From contig CAZQDZ010000026.1 of the NCBI GenBank assembly GCA_964591455.1, positions 3,192 to 67,191 on the forward strand: a stretch of 64,000 bases of DNA. The letters are read 5' to 3'. The translations under genes and the position numbers were made by a program. Below, piece by piece: positions 33,427 through 43,245 of this stretch (its first letter is position 1; each line of letters starts with the position of its first letter). Origin of the DNA: RFSX01 sp964591455 (GTDB taxonomy: Bacteria > Bacteroidota > Bacteroidia > Chitinophagales > Saprospiraceae). Below the pieces are notes generated by a model. It did no database searches, was not told the DNA's origin, and saw only the letters and a list, made by a program, of their open reading frames with translations.

Positions 33427-34325
33427 GGATGAGCAAAAAAATAGTCATAGCAGGTGGCTCAGGATTTCTGGGTCAGGCGTTAGAAAATCACTTCAAAAGT
33501 CTAGGATGGACGGTAAGCATACTTACACGTAATCCAAAGCAGAAGAATCACATAGCCTGGAATGGGCAAGAGTTAGGTTCATGGTCCAAGTATCTTAATG
33601 GCAGCGACGTACTTATCAATCTCTGTGGTCAATCAGTAGACTGTAGGTATACAGCTGAAAATAAAAAAAGGATTCTGGATTCTAGAATTATTCCCACCCA
33701 CTTACTAAACCAAGCAATGCGCCAATGCTCAAATCCGCCTACACTATTTCTCAATGCCAGTAGCTCTACAGTATACATACATTCTGAACACTCACCCATG
33801 ACCGAAAAAGAAGGCGTAATAGGTCTAGACTTTTCCATGTCAATTGTCAGAGCCTGGGAAGACGCCTTCTTCCAGGAGGAAATAGAAGGCATTAGAAAAG
33901 TCTCTCTAAGAACCAGCATAGTCCTAGGCAAAAACGGAGGTGCTTGGCCTAAACTCAAGAAGATTATCAAGCTAGGACTAGGCGGAAAACAAGGCAACGG
34001 CACACAAATGGTATCATGGATAAGTGAAAGTGATTTCTGCAGATCTATAGAGCATATCATCAACACCAAATATCTAGAAGGACCAATCAATATCACTAGC
34101 CCATCTGCAATTTCCAATCAGAAATTCATGAGAATATTAAGTGAACACTTGAAACCACTTCTAAGAATCCCTCAACCTAAATGGCTATTAGAATTGGGTG
34201 CTGTACTCATGAGGACTGAAGCAGAATTATTACTGAAGAGCCGCTATGTTATGCCAGAGAGACTTATGAAATCAAACTTTGAATTTGAGCATGTAAATGT
34301 GGAGGATTTATTTCCTGCCAATTGA
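33423..34325 (+). CDS. TIGR01777-family NAD(P)-dependent epimerase
   Basis: 300 residues, SDR39U1-like. The Rossmann motif IVIAGGSGFLGQALENHF lies at the start (about 6-23). Family blocks follow: ILTRNP, IAWNGQELGSW, DVLINLCGQSVDCRYT, KRILDSRIIPTHLL, NASSSTVY, VSLRTSIVLGKNGGAWPKLKKIIKLGLGGKQGNGTQMVSWISESDF and INITSP. A C-terminal DUF1731-like part ends in SNFEFEHVNVEDLF. The usual catalytic Tyr/Lys pair of SDRs is only partly recognisable, as in much of this family. The substrate is unknown. ATG at 33423 or at 33429 (MSKKIVIAG) both fit. Confidence 0.92.
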   Translation: MRMSKKIVIAGGSGFLGQALENHFKSLGWTVSILTRNPKQKNHIAWNGQELGSWSKYLNGSDVLINLCGQSVDCRYTAENKKRILDSRIIPTHLLNQAMRQCSNPPTLFLNASSSTVYIHSEHSPMTEKEGVIGLDFSMSIVRAWEDAFFQEEIEGIRKVSLRTSIVLGKNGGAWPKLKKIIKLGLGGKQGNGTQMVSWISESDFCRSIEHIINTKYLEGPINITSPSAISNQKFMRILSEHLKPLLRIPQPKWLLELGAVLMRTEAELLLKSRYVMPERLMKSNFEFEHVNVEDLFPAN

Positions 34326-34386
34326 ACTACACTAAGTCATAATTCAATGAAATCTCCATAAGGTCAATTTGATAAATACAACAGTT

Positions 34387-35121
34387 ATGAAATTTCTAAA
34401 GAATCATCCCTTCTCCGTAAGCGCCTTTTTTGACAGGTCAACTGTATTGGCTTTTGCTGTGGATAAAGCACAAATCCAGCCTTTAATTCCAGATTGCCTT
34501 GAGCTGGACACATGGCAAGAAAAATGGGCTTTTATCGCAGTAGCTCTTGTCCAAACCAAAAATCTCAGACCTAAAGGGACACCTAAATTATTAGGTAATG
34601 ATTTTTTCTTGATTGGTTATAGAATATTTGTAAGATATAAAACTACCTATGGTAAACGCCTACGTGGATTGTATATCATAAAATCAGAAACTGACAAAAA
34701 GAAAATGGCCTTTTGGGGCAACATATTTACCCATTATAATTATACGACAACAGATATAAGTATACTAGAAAACAATGATTCGAGTACATATACTTCCACA
34801 AAATCAAATTTTCATTTTGCAATAAATAAACACAGCACAGAAGCCACTTTACCCTCACAATCTCCATTTACACAATGGAAAGAAGCACGAAGATTTTCAG
34901 GACCACTGCCCTTCACCTTTACTTATAATGAAGATGAAAATTCAGTTCTTATTATTGAAGGAGTTCGGACAAACTGGAAACCAAAACCCATAGAAGTAAT
35001 GAATTACAATTTCGAATTTTTAGATAATCTAAATCTTAAAAATATGGTTCTTGCTAATGCCTTTGAAATAACGAACATTCCCTATCTCTGGAAAAAAGGA
35101 ATAAGAGACAAATGGATATAA
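34387..35121 (+). CDS. DUF2071-like (YqjF-type) protein
   Basis: 244 residues from ATG 34387; the frame is open to a TTG at 34369, but MKFLKNHPFSVSAFFDRS is the natural start. Motifs such as VLAFAVDKAQIQPLIPDCLELDTWQEKWAFIAVALVQT resemble DUF2071, a relative of acetoacetate decarboxylase folds. LRGLYIIKSETDKKKMAFWGNIFTHYNY also fits. Enzymatic activity of the family is not established. Its end overlaps the methyltransferase start by 10 bp (35112-35121), so the two are co-translated. Confidence 0.7.
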   Translation: MKFLKNHPFSVSAFFDRSTVLAFAVDKAQIQPLIPDCLELDTWQEKWAFIAVALVQTKNLRPKGTPKLLGNDFFLIGYRIFVRYKTTYGKRLRGLYIIKSETDKKKMAFWGNIFTHYNYTTTDISILENNDSSTYTSTKSNFHFAINKHSTEATLPSQSPFTQWKEARRFSGPLPFTFTYNEDENSVLIIEGVRTNWKPKPIEVMNYNFEFLDNLNLKNMVLANAFEITNIPYLWKKGIRDKWI

Positions 35122-35861
35122 ATAGAAAACCCCTCCAAGGTGTTCTCAATATTTTGGATTTTAATAGGCACTTTTATTATTATGGAATTACTGCATTGGC
35201 CTTTCTACTGTTGATTACTAATATAATTAATCTACCTAGTGTCATTAGTGTTTTGCTAGTCATCGGATTTGCCTATGGCCTGCTAATGCCCCTTATTGTT
35301 TCAGCCTACGTCTACGATTTATCTGGATACTATTCACTTGGGTGGATGGATGACTTGATAGACAATAAATCAGAATCATTTAATCTTGTAAATATCAATG
35401 CTGGTTTTGACGAAACAAGTTATCTGGTTAAGCATAAATTTCCAAATGCCGACTTACAAGTATATGACTTCTACAATGAATGCATACATACAGAACCTGC
35501 CATCATTCGGGCAAGAAAAGTAAGTCTGGTCTATCCTAATACAATAGCAATAAAATCTAATCATATTCCAAATAATGATGATTCCGTAGATATAATATTT
35601 CTCCTTTCTTCTGTCCATGAAATCAGAGAATTCGAAGAGAAAGTTGACTTTCTAAAGGAATGTAAACGTATATGTAAACCTGACGGAAAAGTTATAATGG
35701 TAGAGCACCTACGTGACGTGCCTAATTTTTTAGCATTCACAATCGGATTCAATCATTTCTTTTCTAGAAAGGTATGGAAGGATTCTTGTACTCAAGCTGG
35801 ATTTGCTTCTGTAGTAGAGAAGAAATTTACACCATTCATGTCAATATTCGAATGCAGGTAA
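35112..35861 (+). CDS. Membrane-anchored class I SAM-dependent methyltransferase-like protein
   Basis: 249 residues. Two membrane segments near the N-terminus (about 24-43 and 48-68), then a soluble domain. Methyltransferase features: a degenerate motif I, NINAGFDETSYLVKHKFPNADLQVYDF (no GxGxG), a DIIFLLSSVHEIREFEEKVDFLKECKRICKPDGKVIMVEHLRD block (motifs II/III, strong), and a final VEKKFTPFMSIFECR. The weakened glycine loop raises some doubt about cofactor binding. Last gene of the GbsR-linked run; its methyl acceptor may be a lipid or quinone-like molecule, by inference from membrane anchoring. Confidence 0.75.
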   Translation: MDINRKPLQGVLNILDFNRHFYYYGITALAFLLLITNIINLPSVISVLLVIGFAYGLLMPLIVSAYVYDLSGYYSLGWMDDLIDNKSESFNLVNINAGFDETSYLVKHKFPNADLQVYDFYNECIHTEPAIIRARKVSLVYPNTIAIKSNHIPNNDDSVDIIFLLSSVHEIREFEEKVDFLKECKRICKPDGKVIMVEHLRDVPNFLAFTIGFNHFFSRKVWKDSCTQAGFASVVEKKFTPFMSIFECR

Positions 35862-36026
35862 TAATCTCACACATTAGTGCATTATAAGCATCACTAAGAC
35901 TGTACTCAGTAACACTTTGTTTCCATCTTTGTTAGAATATTCTTAAAACTCATTTTCCTAACTTTAATCTATTAACTTTATGAAGATAGCCTCATTAATT
36001 CATCTTAATAACTAAATCATTTTATT

Positions 36027-36776
36027 ATGAAAACTTCTATTTCAATTTTCATTTTCGTGCTATTCGTAACAAGTCTCACTGCACAAAGAGGAGATAATCA
36101 TATCAAGCTTTCTCACAACATCACTAGTCAAACCAAAGACGTTTCTGACTTCTCAAAACTAGATATTAGTGAGGATTTTAAGGTATTCCTGCAATTCTCT
36201 GAAACAAAAGAAGAAGTTGTCATAGAGGCGAATGAAAATTTGCATGAATTGATTAATGTGGAAAAAAATGGCAAAACCCTAAAGATTAGTACTAACTCTT
36301 ATTCTTATAGCTATGATAGTCGTAATGATAAAAATGGAAGTGCTAAAGAAAAATTAGTCGCTTATATAACGGTAAAAGAACTGACCAAAGTGAAAGCTGA
36401 CGAAGACGTGATTATAGAAATGCAAGGGAAGTTATATTCAGATAATTTGACGATTTCCTTAAATGAAGATTCAGAAATGAGTGGAGATTTAGAAGTCCAA
36501 AATTTAATTGTGGATTTAGATGAGGATTCCATCCTAGACATCAAAGGCAGTGCTGAACAGATGGATGTGAAAGCGACAGAGGATAGTATTATCAAGAGTT
36601 ATGATTTTGTAGTTGGTGACTTGAAGATATATCTAGATGAAGATTCTAAAGCAAAACTAACCGTCAACGGAGAAATAGACCTTCGAGCTAAAGAGGACAG
36701 TTATTTTAAGCACAAAGGAAACGGGAAATTTATAAGAAAAAAACTCACTGGAGACTCCAAGATTAAGTCTTGGTAA
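36027..36776 (+). CDS. GIN-domain (DUF2807) exported protein
   Basis: 249 residues with a signal peptide (MKTSISIFIFVLFVTSLTAQ). The rest is a right-handed beta-helix-like domain typical of the 'head GIN' family: FSKLDISEDFKVFLQFSETKEEVVIEANENLHELINVEKNGKTLKIST, then repeated short strands KVKADEDVIIEMQGKLYSDNLTISLNEDSEMSGDL, LIVDLDEDSILDIKGSAEQMDVKATEDSI, with an Asp/Glu-Asp-Ser turn in nearly every coil (EDVI, EDSE, EDSI, EDSK, EDSY). These acidic turns make a stripe that could bind cations. Periplasmic or surface location. Function of the family is not known. Confidence 0.88.
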   Translation: MKTSISIFIFVLFVTSLTAQRGDNHIKLSHNITSQTKDVSDFSKLDISEDFKVFLQFSETKEEVVIEANENLHELINVEKNGKTLKISTNSYSYSYDSRNDKNGSAKEKLVAYITVKELTKVKADEDVIIEMQGKLYSDNLTISLNEDSEMSGDLEVQNLIVDLDEDSILDIKGSAEQMDVKATEDSIIKSYDFVVGDLKIYLDEDSKAKLTVNGEIDLRAKEDSYFKHKGNGKFIRKKLTGDSKIKSW

Positions 36777-36798
36777 TTTTCATTTTCTTTTCTTAGAT

Positions 36799-36833
36799 CA
36801 AAGGTGTATAGTCTCTAACAAATGTACACTTTG
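36799..36833. terminator. Weak hairpin between converging genes
   Basis: CAAAGGTGTA (36799-36808) can pair with TACA-CTTTG (36825-36833) with one bulge, 16-nt loop. It lies between the GIN-domain and 2OG oxygenase stop codons and may terminate either. Poor T run. Confidence 0.3.
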
Positions 36834-36840
36834 GACACCA

Positions 36841-37794
36841 TTATTTCTTTAACCCTATCTCTCTCAATCTCTCATCCAGATACTCTCCTGCAGTAATTGG
36901 GTCATAGCCCAATGGACGTTCGTCAGTAATACAATTGTCAAGACAATTTAGTTGCATTTCGCTTCTTGGATGCAAGAAAAAAGGAATACTCAGTCTAGGC
37001 ACGTGCCACTGATGCTTAGGTGGATTAACCACTCTATGAGTTGTGGATTTGAGATAATTGTTGGTCAGTCTTTGAAGCATATCGCCAACATTTATGACAA
37101 TCTCGTTCTCTTCTGGAGTGATATCTAGCCATTCATTGTCTGCATTGAGCAATTGTAGTCCTCCTGCTGAGGCACCCACAAGTAACGTAATCAGATTGAT
37201 GTCTTCATGCTGCTCTGCTCTAATGGCCGACTTAGGCTCATGCGTAATTGGCGGATAATGTATGGTCCTAAGTATGGAATTGCCCTCTACGATGTATTTA
37301 TCAAAATATCCTTCTTCTAGCTCTAGATAAATAGCGATGGCTCTCAATAGATGAGATCCTGAGGTCTCAAAAGCTTTATAAAGCTGCTCAGATAGCTCAC
37401 TGAATTCAGGCACATCATCCACCCATACATTGTCAGGGTATTCAGTTTTTCTTGGATGTTCGGCAGCTACATATTGGCCGATTTGGAAAAATTCCTTCAA
37501 ATCAGCGACTTTAGACTGTTTAGCATGCTCGGTACCAAAAGCTGTATATCCTCTCTGGCCAGCCAATCCTTGTAGCAAATAACCTCTTTTCTTATCCACT
37601 GGTAAGGAGAAAAATCTCTTAGAAGCTGCATAAAAGTCCTCTACCAAGCTTTTTGGAACACCATGATTGGTTACGCCTACAAAGCCAACCTCATGAAAAG
37701 CCAATCCCAGCTTAGTTATGAACGCTTTTCGCTGTGCATCATCCCCGTTTATAAACAAGGATAAATCGACTACAGGTATGTTTCTTTTACTCAT
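36841..37794 (-). CDS. 2-oxoglutarate/Fe(II) oxygenase, isopenicillin N synthase-like
   Basis: 317 residues from the ATG at 37792-37794 (MSKRNIPVVDLSLF); the open frame extends to a TTG at 37863 but those residues are not family-like. A non-haem iron oxidase of the DIOX-N/2OG-FeII type: GLAFHEVGFVGVTNHGVP, KRFFSLPVDKKRGY, then Fe ligands in EQHEDINLITLLVG (HxD) and STTHRVVNPP (His), and the 2-oxoglutarate-binding RLSIPFF. Bacterial members hydroxylate or oxidise small metabolites. No biosynthetic cluster surrounds it, so the substrate cannot be inferred. Confidence 0.9.
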   Translation of the reverse strand: MSKRNIPVVDLSLFINGDDAQRKAFITKLGLAFHEVGFVGVTNHGVPKSLVEDFYAASKRFFSLPVDKKRGYLLQGLAGQRGYTAFGTEHAKQSKVADLKEFFQIGQYVAAEHPRKTEYPDNVWVDDVPEFSELSEQLYKAFETSGSHLLRAIAIYLELEEGYFDKYIVEGNSILRTIHYPPITHEPKSAIRAEQHEDINLITLLVGASAGGLQLLNADNEWLDITPEENEIVINVGDMLQRLTNNYLKSTTHRVVNPPKHQWHVPRLSIPFFLHPRSEMQLNCLDNCITDERPLGYDPITAGEYLDERLREIGLKK

Positions 37795-37917
37795 AAGACT
37801 TAGATTCAAGTAATTCATCCATTTCATGACAATTTTAAGGCCATTTTGTAACCTAAAACCCAAAAAATTAGCAATGATTCATACAAATAAGGTTTAAATT
37901 ACGATTTTAAGCTAAAT

Positions 37918-37961
37918 AATGTCCTTAGGAATAGGGGTTAGAAGCTTTTAAAATGTCCTTA
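37918..37961. repeat. Short direct repeat upstream of the VCBS/UnbV protein gene
   Basis: AATGTCCTTA occurs at 37918-37927 and 37952-37961, 34 bp apart (about three helical turns), 47 bp before the ATG at 38008. This is a spacing often seen for paired regulator sites, but chance is not excluded. Confidence 0.3.
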
Positions 37962-38007
37962 TTGTCAGAGGGTTTATAACAATTTAGACCATAGCTCAGA
38001 AAAAAGA

Positions 38008-41000
38008 ATGCCTGCACCCCTTAATCTAAAACTCTATCTCATTGGTGTATACCTATTTACATCTTTAGGGCAAGCATTTGGTCAAACTCAACCCATTTCC
38101 TTTACAGACAATACCGATTTACTTAGAACAGACAACTTCAGCGGTGTTTGCATGGCTATTTCCGATATGGATGGAGATGGCAAAGATGACATCATCCGAT
38201 ATAATATTGGTCGTGTTCTTAATGTAGAATTTCAGAGAGGACAAAATCAAGACTTTGAACATCGAAATTTCGGTCCAATATCTACCTTCCCTGAGTGGGC
38301 TACCACAATAGCTGATGTGGACAAAGATGGATATAACGATATTTTGGTCGGTGGGGCTTATGACAACATTAAACTCCTTTACAATTCTAATGGAACCTCG
38401 ATTAGCAGCACCAACATCGCCAATTCTAACATTTTCGTGCAAGGAACAAACTTCGTAGACATAGATAATGATGGCTGGGTAGACATCTTCGCCTGCGATG
38501 ATGATGCAGAAAGCAGAAAGTATACTAATGATGGGTCTGGCAGCTTCGATTTCAACTCCAGATTAATAGATACGAGAACGACGCCTGCAAGTGACAATTC
38601 GGGTAATTATGCAAGCGCTTGGATAGATTATGATAATGACGATGATTTGGATTTGTACATTTCCAAATGTAGAATGTCAGCTAACAGTCCAACTGACCCG
38701 CGACGCGTCAATCAATTATTCAGAAATAATGGAAATGGCAGTTATACCAATGTGGCCGCTCAGGCTCGAATGGATATAGGTGCTCAGACTTGGCTTACAG
38801 AATTTGCAGACATAGATAATGACGGAGACTTAGATGCCTTTGTGGCTAACCACTTCGAGGCGTCACAACTTATGATTAATGATGGCAATGGTCGCTTTAC
38901 TGATGCTACCTCAGACAGTGGCCTACTACCTACCTTGGGTGGCAACATCACTATCATTCAGGCAGTGTTCGAGGATTTCAATAACGATGGTTATGTGGAT
39001 TTGCTCGTATCAGGGACCAACCATTTCCTTTTCTACAATGATGGAGACGGAACCTTCAGTAGGACTAATCCACTGGGCTCTCAGCAGATTGAGTCATTTG
39101 CAGTAGGAGATTTAAATAGTGATGGATTTATAGACATCTATGCTGGCTACGCCGACCTGTTCACTGATCCCAGCAATATACCAGATGCCATGTTTACCAA
39201 TGATGGCAATAACAACAACTATCTAGCAGTAAGGCTAGAAGGGCGAGTTAGTAATATCAATGGTATAGGCGCAAAAATTAAGATAACTGGCTCATTCGGT
39301 GAGCAAATGAGAAATGTACAAGCTGGACAAGGTTATGGTGTACATCATTCCTTTACTAAACATTTTGGATTAGGCTCTTCAAATGCAGTTTCTAGAATAG
39401 AGGTCACTTGGCCCAGCGGAATCCAGCAGACAATTAATAATCCACAGATAAATCAAAGCTTAGTCATTATAGAAGAATTGCCTTGTACTGGGGATGCGTG
39501 CAATGATGGGAACGACTGTACGATTAATGACAGGATGGATGACAATTGCGATTGTGTGGGGACACCAGTAGATGCGGATAACGATGGTGTATGTGATTCT
39601 GAAGATGTATGTCCGGGCTCAGATGACAGATTTGATGCTGATAACGATGGTATACCTAATGGATGTGATTCTTGTCCTGGCCTGGATAATAGTCTGCTAG
39701 GCCAACCCTGCGACGATGGCGACCCTTGCACTACTGGAGAAAGATATGACCAAACATGTAATTGTACAGGTGGACAATTGCTGGATTCTGATAATGATGG
39801 GGTGTGTAACCTCTCAGATGTATGCCCAGGTGAAGATGACAGACTAGATGATGACAATGACAATATCCCAGATGGTTGTGACAGTTGTCCTTCATTAGAT
39901 AATAGATTAATCGGTAGACCATGTGATGATGGCGATGATTGCACTACAGGAGAAACGTATGACAGCAATTGTGGATGCAATGGAGGCATATCTGTAGATG
40001 CTGATAACGATGGCATCTGCGCAACCTTAGATGCAGATGACACTGATGCCTGTATACCAAATTCAGCTAATTGTACAGTAACACCTCCGCCACCACCTCC
40101 CCCACCTACGACAAATCCAGGGGGTTGTAGCTTGATTGATTCTACAAGTTTTGAAAATAGCAATCTAGGTATCTGGATTGATGGCGGCGCGAATGCCCGT
40201 GTATTTGTGGATGGATCTGTAGCTGCTACCGGAACTCACAGTTATTATATTCATGACGATAATGGAGCAATCTCTTCCCTAACCACGCTACCGTTGCAGG
40301 CTTTAGGAAGTGATTTTATAAGTTTATCATTCTCTTTATTCCCATTTGCGGTAGAAACTGGTGATAGATTCCATTTAGAAATTACCACAGATGGTGTTAA
40401 TTATCAGCTGATCCAAACTTATACGGAAGGAAATCAGCTCCGAGATAGAGTTAGATTTAATGAGACGACAACGATTAGTGGATTCACATTCACTAATTCC
40501 ACAAGACTAAGATTAAGAAGTGAAACAGATAATACTGAAGACTATTTCATGTTTGATGATGTAGCGATTAGACTCTGTTCAGGTGGTGGTGTAACTAATT
40601 GCACACCAGGAGCGCTATGTAATGATAATAATGCCTGTACGACCGGAGAGCGATTTGATGCTAACTGCAACTGCACAGGCGGCCAACTCCAAGACTCAGA
40701 TAATGATGGAATATGCGACGCTTTTGACAATTGTCCTAATTTCGATAATAGCCTCATAGGTACACCTTGTAATGATGGGGATCCTTGTACCGTAGGTGAA
40801 AGATATACCGCGAACTGCGGCTGTTCCGGTGGTGTGACTACAGATCAGGATAATGATGGCATCTGTGCCACACAGGATCCAGATGATCAGAATGCCTGCA
40901 TCCCAAATCCTGCCAACGCAAATTGCCAATCTTCTAATACAAATGGGTGTACTCTCATCAATCTTACAAGCTTCGAAAACGATGACTTAGGTATATGGAC

Positions 41001-43245
41001 AGACGGAGGTGAATCTGCACAAATTTTCGATTTCCCTAATAACGCCAATACTGGTGTTTCAGTATTCTTTATAAGAGATAACAATGGTAGCGCTTCTAGC
41101 TTGATTTCTAGACCCCAAAATTTCGTGAATGTGGATCGTGCTGTTCTCAAGGCAAGTATCCTTCCATTCCAAACCGAAAATGGAGACAGATTCGTGGTAG
41201 AGAGTTCTCCTAATGGAAATACATTTACAATCCACAGAACCTTTACCACAGGTGTGAACTTTGTAGATGAGCAGAGATTCCAAATGGAGGTCAGCATAGA
41301 CAATGCTGGTTTCTCTGCACAAACAATATTTAGAATTAGAGCCATTACTTCCAATATCAATGACTTCTTTCTTATAGATGATTTGAGTCTGGAGTCTTGC
41401 AGCTTGGTTTGTAACGTCGGAGATGTATGTGATGATGGCAATGACTGTACGGTCGGGGAGAGATTAGATGCCAATTGTGATTGTACAGGTGGTACTATAG
41501 TGGATTCTGACAATGATGGGATTTGTGATTCTGAGGATAACTGCCCTAACATTAATAACAATCTTATCGGGCAGCCATGTGATGATGGCGACCCTTGTAC
41601 TACAGGTGAGGTGATAGATAATAATTGTGGTTGCAGTGGTGGAACTGTAGTGGATAATGATGGAGATGGCATATGTAGTATCTTAGATTCTAATGACAAC
41701 GACCCATGTATACCTCTTACGAACAATTCTAACTGTATAACCCCTACTGGAACTCAATTGAGCTGCATACAGGTAAACGATACTGGTTTCGAAAACGGCG
41801 ATATGGGAATATGGCTTGATGGTGGGATTTCTGCTAGACTGTTGAGGAGTGCAGGATTTGCTAATACAGGAGAATATAGTTTTTACATTCAAGATAATAA
41901 TGATGCAGGATCTAGTTTGTTATCACAACCACAAGATTTATCTGCGTATGATGCAGTAAGACTATCATTCCACTTTTTTGCTTTTTCTGTAGAAACAGGA
42001 GATAGGTTTGTAGTAGAGATTAATAATGGTACAAATGCATATTTTCCTGTGGCTACTTATATCCATGGCAGAGACTTCGTAAATGAAGACAGAATTAATA
42101 TCACTTTACAGATTGATAATATCAACTTTAGCAATAATGTTTCTATCCGATTTAGGTCCATTTGTGATAGTGCTGCTGACTACATAGTACTTGATGACAT
42201 TACCTTAGAAGGATGTACTAGAGGTGGATTTACGTCTTGTAACATTGGCGCACTTTGCGATGACAATGATCCATGCACACAAGGTTCTACCTTGAATGCC
42301 AATTGCAATTGTACTGGTGGTACTGTTGTAGATAATGATGGAGATGGTGTATGTCAGGTATTTGACCCTAACGACAATGACCCTTGTGTACCTGATGCCT
42401 CTAGTGCGAATTGTACAGGAGGTAATGGACCTTCTAACTGTGACATTGCATCTATTACTGGTTTTGAGAATGGGAATCTAGGAATATGGAATGATGGTGG
42501 TATCTCTGCTAAACTTCTTAATAGTTCTCAGTTTGCCTCCACTGGTGATTACAGTTATTATATACATGGCAACAACGGCTCTCAGTCTTCAATATTTACC
42601 GACAATCTGGATTTAGCAAACTACCAAGCTATTGTATTAAGTTTCAACTACTACCCTTATGATATGGAGAGTGGAGACCGCTTTCATCTGGAGTATAGTC
42701 TTAATGGTAGTCCTTTCCAATTATTGCAGACCTTTGTATCTGGAGTAGATTTCACAAATGCCGTTATTCACTCTGAATCCTTGGCTATCTCAGGGGCATT
42801 ATCATCATCTACAGTGCTAAGATTTAGGGCTGAAAATAATGCCACTGATGATTATATCATGCTAGACGATATCACTTTAGAAGTATGTGATCCTAGAACG
42901 CTGAAAGGTGAAAGCCCGACTTCTAGATTGCGTTCATTTACGCTTGCTGATAAGTATACTGATGAGGAAGCTGCAACAGTCTCAGACATAATCATTGATA
43001 ATAATGATACTGAGATTGCGGTCTATCCAAATCCAGCGAATGATTATATCTATGTAAATCTAGGAAATGAAGATGCGTCTTCTGTAATGACGATATATGA
43101 TGTTAGTGGAAGAGTCATCAATCAAATAAATCTTCATGCTGGCCTTAATGAGATAAACATAGATTATCTAGACGGAGGTCAACTATATTTACTTAAAATC
43201 AATACTTCCCAAGGCTCGGTTACAAAAAAGTTGTACAAAATCTAG
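38008..43245 (+). CDS. Giant T9SS-secreted VCBS/UnbV protein with four copies of an unassigned domain
   Basis: 1745 residues. Signal peptide (ends near FGQ, about 26). Residues 30-395: VCBS/FG-GAP propeller repeats with DxDxDGxxD loops (ISDMDGDGKDDI, VDIDNDGWVDIF, FADIDNDGDLDAF). Residues 402-490: ASPIC/UnbV domain (NNYLAVRLEGRVSNINGIGAKIKI...GVHHSFTKHFGLG). Then modules of CNDG.DCT.GE..DxNCxCxGG plus thrombospondin-3-like DxDNDGICDxxD calcium loops alternate with four ~150-residue domains at about 707-857, 980-1130, 1251-1403 and 1476-1627. Each opens with FEN..LGIW.DGG..A and ends in ...DYx(M/L)DDI.LE.C. A Pro run (695-702) precedes the first. The end is a T9SS sorting domain (VYPNPANDYIYV...). 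Likely a calcium-stiffened surface protein; adhesion is inferred. Confidence 0.9.
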   Translation: MPAPLNLKLYLIGVYLFTSLGQAFGQTQPISFTDNTDLLRTDNFSGVCMAISDMDGDGKDDIIRYNIGRVLNVEFQRGQNQDFEHRNFGPISTFPEWATTIADVDKDGYNDILVGGAYDNIKLLYNSNGTSISSTNIANSNIFVQGTNFVDIDNDGWVDIFACDDDAESRKYTNDGSGSFDFNSRLIDTRTTPASDNSGNYASAWIDYDNDDDLDLYISKCRMSANSPTDPRRVNQLFRNNGNGSYTNVAAQARMDIGAQTWLTEFADIDNDGDLDAFVANHFEASQLMINDGNGRFTDATSDSGLLPTLGGNITIIQAVFEDFNNDGYVDLLVSGTNHFLFYNDGDGTFSRTNPLGSQQIESFAVGDLNSDGFIDIYAGYADLFTDPSNIPDAMFTNDGNNNNYLAVRLEGRVSNINGIGAKIKITGSFGEQMRNVQAGQGYGVHHSFTKHFGLGSSNAVSRIEVTWPSGIQQTINNPQINQSLVIIEELPCTGDACNDGNDCTINDRMDDNCDCVGTPVDADNDGVCDSEDVCPGSDDRFDADNDGIPNGCDSCPGLDNSLLGQPCDDGDPCTTGERYDQTCNCTGGQLLDSDNDGVCNLSDVCPGEDDRLDDDNDNIPDGCDSCPSLDNRLIGRPCDDGDDCTTGETYDSNCGCNGGISVDADNDGICATLDADDTDACIPNSANCTVTPPPPPPPPTTNPGGCSLIDSTSFENSNLGIWIDGGANARVFVDGSVAATGTHSYYIHDDNGAISSLTTLPLQALGSDFISLSFSLFPFAVETGDRFHLEITTDGVNYQLIQTYTEGNQLRDRVRFNETTTISGFTFTNSTRLRLRSETDNTEDYFMFDDVAIRLCSGGGVTNCTPGALCNDNNACTTGERFDANCNCTGGQLQDSDNDGICDAFDNCPNFDNSLIGTPCNDGDPCTVGERYTANCGCSGGVTTDQDNDGICATQDPDDQNACIPNPANANCQSSNTNGCTLINLTSFENDDLGIWTDGGESAQIFDFPNNANTGVSVFFIRDNNGSASSLISRPQNFVNVDRAVLKASILPFQTENGDRFVVESSPNGNTFTIHRTFTTGVNFVDEQRFQMEVSIDNAGFSAQTIFRIRAITSNINDFFLIDDLSLESCSLVCNVGDVCDDGNDCTVGERLDANCDCTGGTIVDSDNDGICDSEDNCPNINNNLIGQPCDDGDPCTTGEVIDNNCGCSGGTVVDNDGDGICSILDSNDNDPCIPLTNNSNCITPTGTQLSCIQVNDTGFENGDMGIWLDGGISARLLRSAGFANTGEYSFYIQDNNDAGSSLLSQPQDLSAYDAVRLSFHFFAFSVETGDRFVVEINNGTNAYFPVATYIHGRDFVNEDRINITLQIDNINFSNNVSIRFRSICDSAADYIVLDDITLEGCTRGGFTSCNIGALCDDNDPCTQGSTLNANCNCTGGTVVDNDGDGVCQVFDPNDNDPCVPDASSANCTGGNGPSNCDIASITGFENGNLGIWNDGGISAKLLNSSQFASTGDYSYYIHGNNGSQSSIFTDNLDLANYQAIVLSFNYYPYDMESGDRFHLEYSLNGSPFQLLQTFVSGVDFTNAVIHSESLAISGALSSSTVLRFRAENNATDDYIMLDDITLEVCDPRTLKGESPTSRLRSFTLADKYTDEEAATVSDIIIDNNDTEIAVYPNPANDYIYVNLGNEDASSVMTIYDVSGRVINQINLHAGLNEINIDYLDGGQLYLLKINTSQGSVTKKLYKI

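Noticed and set aside
39453..40163. 236-codon open frame on the minus strand inside the giant protein gene
   Set aside because: It mirrors the repetitive GATAACGATGG-type calcium-loop codons of the real gene; Ser/Pro-rich product with no start context.
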